The notes: a model not told the origin generated them from the sequence alone. Shown: positions 1 through 4,751, counted from the first letter of the stretch. The stretch: DNA of 5,033 nucleotides from an uncultured bacterium (GCA_903866285.1 CAIPMZ010000068.1:1-5033); one strand, 5' to 3'. Numbers and translations are program-made.

Positions 1-74
1 TCTTTATCCTAATTATATATAAATTAACCGATACGAAACTACGAATTAAATGCGAATCTACGAAACTTTTCGTA
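1..74. repeat. Spacer downstream of rplB with TACGAA words and a hairpin
   Basis: The spacer contains TACGAAA (32, 59), ACGAATT (41) and TGCGAAT (51) words. TACGAAA (59-65) and TTTCGTA (68-74) form an exact 7-bp inverted repeat with a 2-base gap. No U-run follows, so no terminator is indicated and transcription may continue toward the expected rpsS. The only AGGA of the gene-start regions lies at 10-7 on the minus strand; it could be a ribosome binding site for the next gene, whose start is outside the window. Confidence 0.5.
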
Positions 75-107
75 TGGGCGCTTTCGTAGTGCGCTTTTCG
101 GATGCTA
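71..107 (-). repeat. Stop-codon-linked repeat module, copy 2 (end of rplB)
   Basis: This is the second copy of the module described at the end of rpsJ. It again starts with the TAG stop codon of the gene and keeps the central 20 bases unchanged. Downstream of it the sequence differs from the rpsJ copy, so the shared block is confined to about 37 bases. Confidence 0.65.
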
Positions 108-935
108 TTTCTTAACTCTTCGTTTAACGATAAACTTATCGCTGTATCTCTTTTTCTTTCTGGTCTTTTTTCCAAGCGCTGGCTTACCCCAAGGTGTTTT
201 CGGATGTTTCAACCCAATTCCTTGTCTGCCTTCTCCTCCTCCATGTGGATGATCAACTGGATTCATAGCTGAACCTCGAACTTCCGGTCTTTTTCCTTTC
301 CATCGATTTCTTCCAGCCTTACCAATTTTTTCAGCACTATGTTCGAAATTACTTACTTTCCCAATCGTTGCCCAGCAACCCTTACTAACCAATCTGATTT
401 CATTAGAGGCCATTTTAAGCTGAGCCATTTTTCCATCGATAGCCATCAAAATTGCTCCTGAGCCAGCACTGCGAGCCATCTGTCCGCCCTTCCCAACCAC
501 TAACTCCACATTTGAAATAACTGTACCGGAAGGAATATTACGAAGAACAGTTCTATTTCCCTTTTTAATCGGTGCATTTTCTCCAGAAACAATTTCAACA
601 TCTTGTTTCATCCCTTCGGAGGCAAGCACATATCGCTTATCACCATCTTTATAAGATACCAAAGCAATCAAAGCACTTCTGTTTGGATCTCTTTCGATTG
701 CAATAATTTTTCCAGGAATATCAAATTTCTGTTGTTTAAAATCAACTAAGCGATAGCGTCGTTTGTGTCCACCACCTTGATGCCTAGTAGAGATTTTTCC
801 GTGACTGCGTCCGGCCTTTTGGGTCATTGGAGCAAGTAAAGATTTCTCCGGTTTTTTGTCGGTAAGATCGTCAGGCTTAACAATAGACATATTGCGCCTT
901 CCTGCTGTATTTTTTTTGTATACTTTAATTGCCAT
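105..935 (-). CDS. rplB: 50S ribosomal protein L2
   Basis: L2 is a core 50S protein that binds 23S rRNA and is needed for subunit association and peptidyl transfer. The 276-residue product is full length for the family. The N-terminal RNA-binding part carries TAGRRNMS (10-17) and the RHQGGGHKRRYR block (51-62). The C-terminal part carries the family signature PEVRGSAMNPVD (217-228), followed by HPHGGGEGR. His229, the residue linked to peptidyl transferase activity in E. coli L2, is present at the same number. The tail after KTPWGKP is very rich in Lys and Arg. The ATG start at 935 gives the standard MAIKVYK beginning. No Shine-Dalgarno sequence precedes it: the upstream bases are AGCGAAGCGATT. 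The stop is TAG. It is the last gene seen here; rpsS should follow beyond position 1. The stop codon is the first triplet of a repeat module also found at the end of rpsJ. Confidence 0.98.
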   Translation of the reverse strand: MAIKVYKKNTAGRRNMSIVKPDDLTDKKPEKSLLAPMTQKAGRSHGKISTRHQGGGHKRRYRLVDFKQQKFDIPGKIIAIERDPNRSALIALVSYKDGDKRYVLASEGMKQDVEIVSGENAPIKKGNRTVLRNIPSGTVISNVELVVGKGGQMARSAGSGAILMAIDGKMAQLKMASNEIRLVSKGCWATIGKVSNFEHSAEKIGKAGRNRWKGKRPEVRGSAMNPVDHPHGGGEGRQGIGLKHPKTPWGKPALGKKTRKKKRYSDKFIVKRRVKK

Positions 936-1064
936 AATCGCTTCGCTAAAATCAAAATTTAAAAATCAAAATTCAAAATAATTGTATTCGCTTCGCTCAT
1001 TTTTTATAACATCGCTCAGCGACACTATAATTTTACATTTTGAGCTTTACATTTTACATTTCCA
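936..1064. repeat. Low-complexity spacer between rplW and rplB
   Basis: This 129-nt spacer is assembled from short repeated words. TCGCTTCGCT occurs at 938-947 and 988-997; TCGCT-C-AGCGA at 1012-1022 is a 5-bp hairpin. ATCAAAATT occurs at 951 and 965, a 14-bp period. TTTACATTT occurs at 1032, 1046 and 1053. There is no promoter, terminator or open frame that I can support. Confidence 0.55.
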
Positions 1065-1448
1065 TTAGGCTCCTTGGAACAATTCAATCTTATCTCCCTC
1101 TTTCAGAGTAACGATTGCTTTTTTAATCGCTGACTTCGTACCTTCAAATCTACCATATACTCTCTTTTTCGGGATAAAATTCATTACTGCAACCTTCTCA
1201 ACTTTAACTTTATAAAAACCCTCGATTGCCTTTTTAACCTCAGCTTTCGTAGCCTGCCTGGTAATCCTAAAAACATATTTATTATCGGCAAGTCCCGCGT
1301 GTGATTTTTCCGTAATCCAAGGCTCCACTAAAATTTTATAAGCAATTTCAGCATTTTCAACAGCGATAGGCAAAACCTTTTTCGCTACTTTCTTAACTGC
1401 CACTTCTTTCTTTGAAGTCTTTTCTTTTTTTTCTTCAATTACTGCCAT
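1065..1448 (-). CDS. rplW: 50S ribosomal protein L23 with Lys-rich N-terminal extension
   Basis: L23 binds domain III of 23S rRNA beside the polypeptide exit and is the docking site for trigger factor and SRP. The family core starts at about residue 36 with AYKILVEPWITEKS, continues through NKYVFRI and the A-T-K-A-E-V-K-K-A-I helix, and ends in a basic beta-hairpin with KKRVYGRFEG. The first 35 residues are an added Lys/Glu/Val/Ala-rich stretch (EEKKEKTSKKEVAVKKVAKK), absent from typical L23 of about 95-100 residues; it is probably flexible and binds rRNA. I chose the ATG at 1448 (127 aa, MAVIEEKK). An in-frame GTG at 1475 would add nine residues (LIRDLFKH after the start), but these are encoded by the repeat-filled spacer. 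Neither start has a convincing ribosome binding site. The stop is TAA. The gene lies 70 nt after rplD and 129 nt before rplB. Confidence 0.95.
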   Translation of the reverse strand: MAVIEEKKEKTSKKEVAVKKVAKKVLPIAVENAEIAYKILVEPWITEKSHAGLADNKYVFRITRQATKAEVKKAIEGFYKVKVEKVAVMNFIPKKRVYGRFEGTKSAIKKAIVTLKEGDKIELFQGA

Positions 1449-1518
1449 ATGTTTAAATAAATCTCTAATCAACACTAATTATTTCACTAATTTTCTCTAA
1501 TCTTTTCTTATTCGCGAC
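1449..1518. repeat. Spacer between rplD and rplW with phased ATTAG words
   Basis: On the minus strand ATTAG occurs four times at spacings of 10-12 bases, twice as ATTAGAGA and twice as ATTAGTG, in mirror order. This explains most of the spacer. The upstream GTG alternative start of rplW falls inside it. No promoter or terminator is seen. Confidence 0.5.
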
Positions 1519-2148
1519 TTACTTTGCAAATTTTTCTTCCAAAAATGTAATCGAGGCCTTACTCAAAAGCACATATTTATTATTGAGTAAATCATATACA
1601 TTCAAATCTTTCGTCTCAATGTTAGCTATTTTTGGAATATTTCGGCTAGCTAAAGTCAAACTCTTCTCTCCTTCTGAAAATGAAACCAAAATTTTTCCGG
1701 TTAATTTCAAATTTTTTATAATTTGAGCAAAAGCTTTAGTTTTTTTGTCTTTAAGTTCAAGTGCGTCAACGGCCACAAGGGTCCCGCTGCGAAGCTTTTC
1801 ACTTAGGGCAATACGTACCGCCTTTTGCTTCATCTTCTTATTCACATCTCTTTTAAAATTACGATCACTTGTTGGTCCGAAAGCTACTCCACCACCTTTC
1901 ATGACAGGATTTCGCTTCTGGCCTTGTCTAGCACTACCGGTGCCCTTTTGCTTAAAGGGTTTTTTTCCGCTTCCAGCAACTTCACTCTTATCTTTTGTAT
2001 TAGCAATTGAAAATCGCTGATTACCAGCAATCACCATAAAAACTTGATGCAAAAGTTCATCATTTGATTTCACGGCGAAAACTGCATCTGAGATATTTAA
2101 ATCTTCAAGCTTTTTTCCTTCTAAGTTGTGCAGGGCAATTGTAGCCAT
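1519..2148 (-). CDS. rplD: 50S ribosomal protein L4
   Basis: L4 is an early-assembly 50S protein. Its long loop reaches the exit tunnel and forms the constriction with L22; changes in that loop give macrolide resistance in many bacteria. At 209 residues, the length is normal for the family. The tunnel loop lies at about residues 57-92 and contains GSGKKPFKQKGTGSARQG and GGGVAFGP, close to the family consensus. A basic segment KKMKQKAVRIALSEKL follows at about 104-119. In E. coli L4 represses its own S10 operon; no copy of that leader is recognisable here. I chose the ATG at 2148 (MATIALHN) because it matches the usual L4 start. A TTG at 2163 extends the frame by five residues, but these come from repeated TGATTA words in the spacer. 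No Shine-Dalgarno sequence is visible. The stop is TAA. Confidence 0.97.
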   Translation of the reverse strand: MATIALHNLEGKKLEDLNISDAVFAVKSNDELLHQVFMVIAGNQRFSIANTKDKSEVAGSGKKPFKQKGTGSARQGQKRNPVMKGGGVAFGPTSDRNFKRDVNKKMKQKAVRIALSEKLRSGTLVAVDALELKDKKTKAFAQIIKNLKLTGKILVSFSEGEKSLTLASRNIPKIANIETKDLNVYDLLNNKYVLLSKASITFLEEKFAK

Positions 2149-2247
2149 ATAATCAGTAATCAATAATCAGTATTTAATACCTTAACCACTTATTGAATTT
2201 TAAATTTATTTATTGTACGTTGTCTATTGAATATTGTCTATTGTCTA
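2149..2247. repeat. Spacer between rplC and rplD with tandem heptamers
   Basis: At 2220-2247 four heptamers stand in tandem: TTGTCTA, TTGAATA, TTGTCTA, TTGTCTA. They abut the rplC stop codon. At the other end ATAATCAGTA occurs twice (2149-2158 and 2163-2172), next to the rplD start. The middle is AT-rich without recognisable signals. Confidence 0.55.
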
Positions 2248-2808
2248 CTATCCTCGAATTTCCACAATCCTTCCAACCACTCCTGGCACTCCGCCGAGGA
2301 TACCAATCAGATTCTTTTCGAGATTCAAATAAACAACCTTCATATTTTTAACTGATTTTCTTTTTCCGCCCATCCGTCCGGCCATTTTCTTTCCCTTGAT
2401 AACATGCTGAGGTTGTTGAGCACCAATTGAACCAGGTGCGCGAAGATCATGCTTGTGTCCATGGGAAGCTGGAGATCCGCCGAAGCCATGACGCTTCACA
2501 ACTCCTTGAAATCCTTTCGCTTTAGCAATTCCACTAACCTTCACAATATCTCCAATTGCAAAATTTTCAACTGAAACTTTATCCCCGACTGCCAGCGTTA
2601 CCGCTTCTGAACCTCTAAATTCTTTTCGATGAGTCACTCTGCGAGTTTTTTCAGTCGCAAGTTGCACAGCGCTGTAACCATCCTTTTCAATCGTTCTTAC
2701 CACCGAAACGGTATTTGGCTCACATTCAATCAAGGTCACATTCAGTGCGCCTTGTTGTTGATCATACAACGTTGTCATCCCCATTTTTTTCCCTAAAATA
2801 TGTTTCAT
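2248..2808 (-). CDS. rplC: 50S ribosomal protein L3, short form
   Basis: L3 is one of the two assembly-initiator proteins of the 50S subunit; its extended loop reaches the peptidyl transferase centre. The product has 186 residues, compared with 209 in E. coli. Recognisable parts are the start MKHILGKKMGMTTLY, EKDGYSAVQLA (41-51), the central signature KGFQGVVKRHGFGGSPASHG (98-117), RAPGSIGA (123-130) and KGKKMAGRMG (138-147), and the C-terminal NLIGILGGVPGVVG strand. The shortening maps between residues 52 and 65: the usual segment with the GHF-x-KAG motif before the x-EFR element is missing. Arg145 stands where E. coli L3 has Gln150, the target of the PrmB methyltransferase; Arg is also normal in Firmicutes. 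The ATG at 2808 has no Shine-Dalgarno sequence. The gene lies downstream of an intrinsic terminator and a candidate promoter, so it may head a separate transcription unit with rplD, rplW and rplB. The stop is TAG. Confidence 0.97.
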   Translation of the reverse strand: MKHILGKKMGMTTLYDQQQGALNVTLIECEPNTVSVVRTIEKDGYSAVQLATEKTRRVTHRKEFRGSEAVTLAVGDKVSVENFAIGDIVKVSGIAKAKGFQGVVKRHGFGGSPASHGHKHDLRAPGSIGAQQPQHVIKGKKMAGRMGGKRKSVKNMKVVYLNLEKNLIGILGGVPGVVGRIVEIRG

Positions 2809-2841
2809 ATCAGTAATTTTCTAATCTTTATCTTTAAATTC

Positions 2842-2863
2842 ACCTGCCTGCCAGTAGGCAGGT
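2842..2863. repeat. CCTGCC / GGCAGG palindromic repeat
   Basis: ACCTGCCT (2842-2849) and AGGCAGGT (2856-2863) form an exact 8-bp inverted repeat around six bases. A shifted register pairs the second CCTGCC with GGCAGG around AGTA. It stands between the terminator and the rplC start. Palindromes of this CCTGCC family are, from memory, scattered in high copy through Parcubacteria-type genomes. Its U-free flank argues against a second terminator. Confidence 0.65.
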
Positions 2864-2869
2864 AGTTAT

Positions 2870-2892
2870 AAAAAAACTGGCTTCTCAGCCAG
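2870..2892 (-). terminator. Intrinsic terminator between rpsJ and rplC
   Basis: On the minus strand CTGGCT (2892-2887), loop GAGA and AGCCAG (2882-2877) form a perfect 6-bp GC-rich stem with a GNRA loop, followed at once by seven T (2876-2870). This is a textbook Rho-independent terminator and the only one on the coding strand of this window. It would stop transcripts from tuf-rpsJ, or from the local promoter, about 60 nt before rplC. Confidence 0.8.
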
Positions 2893-2922
2893 CCCAATCA
2901 AAGGAATAATCCTTCGACTTAG

Positions 2923-2968
2923 CTAATTGAGTATCCAACTTTTCAGTGGGACTTTAACTAGTTTTTTT
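2923..2968 (+). terminator. Possible plus-strand terminator formed by the same element
   Basis: On the plus strand the imperfect hairpin spanning 2923-2961 is followed by TTTTTTT (2962-2968), C and a further T-run. The outer stem has an A-C mismatch in this orientation and is AT-rich, so it would be weaker than the minus-strand terminator. No plus-strand gene needs it here, which makes it more likely incidental. Confidence 0.25.
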
Positions 2969-2987
2969 CTTTTTTTCTAACTTATCT

Positions 2988-3016
2988 ATTGTAAACCAAT
3001 TCTTAAATTTATGCAA
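2988..3016 (-). promoter_or_regulatory. Candidate promoter upstream of rplC
   Basis: TTGCAT (3016-3011) and TACAAT (2993-2988) are 17 nt apart on the minus strand. The -10 matches five of six consensus bases and the -35 three of six. The start would be near 2981, just before the purine tract and the three-hairpin element, about 170 nt upstream of rplC. A 5-bp dyad AGCTT/AAGCT (3016-3020, 3023-3027) overlaps the upstream edge of the -35. The promoter call is supported mainly by its position. Confidence 0.45.
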
Positions 3017-3037
3017 GCTTTTAAGCTATTCGCGATT

Positions 3038-3118
3038 ATTTGCATGTGTCCCCTTTCATCATTCGCATGTGCCCCATTCGTTATTCGCATGGGCGCTTTC
3101 GTAGTGCGCTTTCGCATG
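3038..3118. repeat. Degenerate 22-23 bp repeat array downstream of rpsJ
   Basis: The word ATTYGCATG occurs at 3038, 3061 and 3083, spaced 23 and 22 bp, followed by G/T and C-rich bases (GTGTCCCC, GTGCCCC, GGCGC). A fourth, shortened copy (TTCGCATGC) ends the array next to the rpsJ stop. The copies are imperfect and the spacers are too short for a CRISPR. This kind of ATTCGCAT-rich spacer is, from memory, common in Parcubacteria genomes. Confidence 0.55.
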
Positions 3119-3121
3119 CTA
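3086..3121 (-). repeat. Stop-codon-linked repeat module, copy 1 (end of rpsJ)
   Basis: These 36 bases, including the rpsJ TAG, recur at 71-107 at the end of rplB with two substitutions and one inserted base. The central GGGCGCTTTCGTAGTGCGCT is identical in both. Within the module GCGCTTTCG is itself repeated 13 bp apart. In the minus-strand RNA the CGAAAG words can form tiny GNRA-capped hairpins. Confidence 0.65.
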
Positions 3122-3451
3122 CATTTTAATCTCCACGTCTACCCCAGCTGGTAAATCAAGCCCCGTGAGACTTTCAATAGTCTTAGCAGTTGGGTCCCAG
3201 ATATCAACAAGTCGCTTATGAATTCGCATTTCATATTGCTCCCGAGCATCCTTATGCACAAAAGTTGATTTATTCACAGTTACTTTGTGAATCTCTGTTG
3301 GAAGGGGTACTGGGCCAGTTACTCTAGCGCCTGTTCTTTCAGCAGTTTCAACGATTTTTCGCGCTGACTGATCGATCACTTTGCTGTCATAAGCCTTGAT
3401 CTTGATTCTGATTCTTGTAGATTGTCCTGTTTCTATTTTTTTCGAAGCCAT
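3119..3451 (-). CDS. rpsJ: 30S ribosomal protein S10 (NusE)
   Basis: S10 sits in the head of the 30S subunit. As NusE it also pairs with NusB and links NusG-bearing RNA polymerase to the leading ribosome. The 110 residues are slightly longer than the usual 100-105 because of a short N-terminal extension (MASKKIETGQ). The core starts at TRIRIKIKAYDSK (12-24). The family signature is plain: ARVTGPVPLPTE (42-53), then STFVHKDAREQYEMRIHKRL (62-81), the ribosome-facing loop and helix. The end, LTGLDLPAGVDVEIK, is canonical. The ATG at 3451 is preceded by CTTAATCTACCCAG, with no Shine-Dalgarno match. It follows tuf by 92 nt, as in many str/S10 gene strings. The gap to rplC is 310 nt, which is unusual because these two genes are normally close neighbours. 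The TAG stop is the first triplet of a repeat shared with the end of rplB. Confidence 0.97.
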   Translation of the reverse strand: MASKKIETGQSTRIRIKIKAYDSKVIDQSARKIVETAERTGARVTGPVPLPTEIHKVTVNKSTFVHKDAREQYEMRIHKRLVDIWDPTAKTIESLTGLDLPAGVDVEIKM

Positions 3452-3504
3452 CTGGGTAGATTAAGATAAAAATTACTATTTAAACGTTGTTCGAGTGAAC
3501 ACAA

Positions 3505-3528
3505 GCAGACATAATTTCTTATGTCTGC
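3505..3528 (-). repeat. Perfect 10-bp hairpin between tuf and rpsJ
   Basis: GCAGACATAA (3505-3514) and TTATGTCTGC (3519-3528) are exact reverse complements around four bases, which read GAAA, a stable GNRA loop, in the minus-strand RNA. A weaker hairpin, TGTTC/GAACA (3488-3492, 3497-3501), follows it downstream. There is no U-run, so this is not a typical terminator. It may protect or separate the tuf message from rpsJ. Apart from these two hairpins the 92-nt spacer is AT-rich and unremarkable. Confidence 0.6.
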
Positions 3529-3543
3529 ATAGTAAACTTGAAC

Positions 3544-4737
3544 TTACTTAATGATTTTAGTTGCAACACCAGCTCCAACTGTGCGTCCTCCTTCGCGAAT
3601 CGCGAATCGCATTCCTTCTTCCATCGCAACTGGGGCAATCAATTTAACTATCAAGCTAATTGTATCTCCAGGCATAACCATTTCAGTTCCTTCTGGCAAA
3701 ATAACTTCGCCAGTTACATCAGTTGTTCGGATGTAGAATTGTGGTTTATATCCCTTAAAGAATGGGGTATGTCGTCCGCCTTCTTCTTTAGTTAGAATAT
3801 AAATTTCTCCTTCAAATTCAGTGTGTGGGGTAATTGAACCAGTTTTAGCCAAAACTTGTCCGCGTTCAACATCTTCTTTCTTAATTCCGCGAAGCAAAAG
3901 TCCTGCGTTATCTCCAGCTTGTCCTTTATCTAGAGATTTATTAAACATTTCAATCCCAGTTACAACAGTTTTCACCGTTGGGCGAAGACCGACAATTTCA
4001 ACTTCTTCATTGATATTGATTGTTCCGCGTTCGATTCTTCCAGTTACCACTGTTCCACGACCTTCAATTGAGAAGATATCTTCAATCGGCATCAAAAGTG
4101 GTTTGTCAGTATCTCGAACTGGGTCAGGAATTTTCGAATCCAAAGCAGCCATTAAATCATAGATTGGTTTAGCCGCTGGATCTTCAATAGATGTCGCTAC
4201 TAGGGCCTTGGTCGCTGAACCGCGAACAACTGCAGCGTTATCACCGTCAAATTCATATTTTGTCAAAAGTTCACGAATTTCAGCTTCAACCAAGTCAATC
4301 AATTCAGCGTCATCAACCATATCAACTTTATTGATGAAAACTACGATTGCTGGCACTCCAACTTGTTTAGCAAGCAAAATGTGTTCGCGAGTTTGAGGCA
4401 TTGGGCCATCAGTCGCGCTAACCACAATAATAGAACCGTCCATTTGAGCAGCTCCCGTAATCATGTTCTTGATATAATCAGCATGTCCCGGACAATCAAC
4501 ATGAGCGTAGTGACGAGCTTCAGTTTCATATTCACAATGTGAAGTCGCGATAGTAATTCCACGCTCTCTTTCTTCTGGAGCATTATCAATTTCGTTTACG
4601 CCTCTTTCTTTAGCAAAACCTTTTAGAGATTGGCAATGCAAAATAGCCGCGGTCAAAGTTGTCTTGCCGTGGTCGACGTGTCCAATTGTTCCTACGTTTA
4701 CATGTGGTTTTGTGCGCTCAAATTTAGCTACTGCCAT
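3544..4737 (-). CDS. tuf: Elongation factor Tu
   Basis: EF-Tu is the GTPase that carries aminoacyl-tRNA to the ribosomal A site. The 397-residue protein is full length. In the G domain, G1 is GHVDHGKT (19-26), switch I is RGITI with Thr62 for Mg2+ binding, G3 is DCPGH (81-85) with catalytic His85, and G4 is NKVD (136-139). G5 reads SAT (174-176) where SAL is usual. Domain 2 begins at about 210 and shows GRGTVVTGRIERG (226-238). Domain 3 holds GGRHTPFFKGYKPQFY (320-335) and the C-terminal REGGRTVGAGV (381-391). The ATG at 4737 (MAVAKFERTKPHVNVG) fits the family. It is the first gene of the visible string. Two promoter-like sequences and a structured leader lie upstream, and fusA is not adjacent. 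No Shine-Dalgarno sequence is visible. The stop is TAA. Confidence 0.99.
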   Translation of the reverse strand: MAVAKFERTKPHVNVGTIGHVDHGKTTLTAAILHCQSLKGFAKERGVNEIDNAPEERERGITIATSHCEYETEARHYAHVDCPGHADYIKNMITGAAQMDGSIIVVSATDGPMPQTREHILLAKQVGVPAIVVFINKVDMVDDAELIDLVEAEIRELLTKYEFDGDNAAVVRGSATKALVATSIEDPAAKPIYDLMAALDSKIPDPVRDTDKPLLMPIEDIFSIEGRGTVVTGRIERGTININEEVEIVGLRPTVKTVVTGIEMFNKSLDKGQAGDNAGLLLRGIKKEDVERGQVLAKTGSITPHTEFEGEIYILTKEEGGRHTPFFKGYKPQFYIRTTDVTGEVILPEGTEMVMPGDTISLIVKLIAPVAMEEGMRFAIREGGRTVGAGVATKIIK

Positions 4738-4751
4738 ATTGGTTGTTTTCG

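Larger units (their letters stand above)
2870..2981 (-). ncRNA. Candidate structured RNA or attenuator leader of rplC
   Basis: Read on the minus strand from the putative start near 2981, the element has a purine tract (GAAAAAAAGAAAAAAAC) and then three stem-loops. The first pairs CUAGUU (2961-2956) with AAUUAG (2928-2923) and encloses AGUCC/GG-AU-ACU and ACU/AGU with a GAAA loop. The second is UCGAAGGA-UUAU-UCCUUUGA (2917-2898). The third is CUGGCU-GAGA-AGCCAG followed by seven U. The first two stems each contain a G-U pair that would be an A-C mismatch in the opposite-strand RNA, so the minus strand is the likely functional one. I do not match it to a known ribosomal leader or riboswitch. 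It may be an attenuator, a small RNA of about 110 nt, or an interspersed repeat. Confidence 0.5.

Noticed and set aside
1745..2020. Plus-strand open frame of 91 codons opposite rplD.
   Set aside because: It is a shadow of the conserved L4 coding sequence. The product has low-complexity Ser/Leu/Phe composition and resembles no family.
2200..2240. A promoter before rplD with TACAAT as -10.
   Set aside because: No acceptable -35 box lies 15-19 nt upstream; the hexamer arises from AT-rich repeat sequence.
2885..2938. A 17-codon minus-strand frame starting at TTG and ending with TGA in the loop of the terminator hairpin, resembling an attenuator leader peptide.
   Set aside because: It has no ribosome binding site, a TTG start and no run of a regulatory codon. 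The same bases are better explained by the RNA stems.
3038..3118. CRISPR array.
   Set aside because: The repeated word is about 9 bp, the unit is only 22-23 bp, the copies are degenerate and there are no 30-bp spacers or cas genes.
3485..3505. GTTCGAG, reminiscent of a tRNA T-loop.
   Set aside because: The flanking bases do not form the five-pair T stem, and no acceptor, D or anticodon arm can be placed.
3538..3795. Plus-strand frames opposite tuf, including 3538-3795, 3821-4162 and 4208-4396.
   Set aside because: All lie inside the conserved EF-Tu gene in antisense, without recognisable domains or start signals.
105..4737. Use of UGA as glycine (code 25), found in some Patescibacteria lineages.
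   Set aside because: All six proteins read through correctly under the standard code with no internal TGA, and glycines use ordinary GGN codons.
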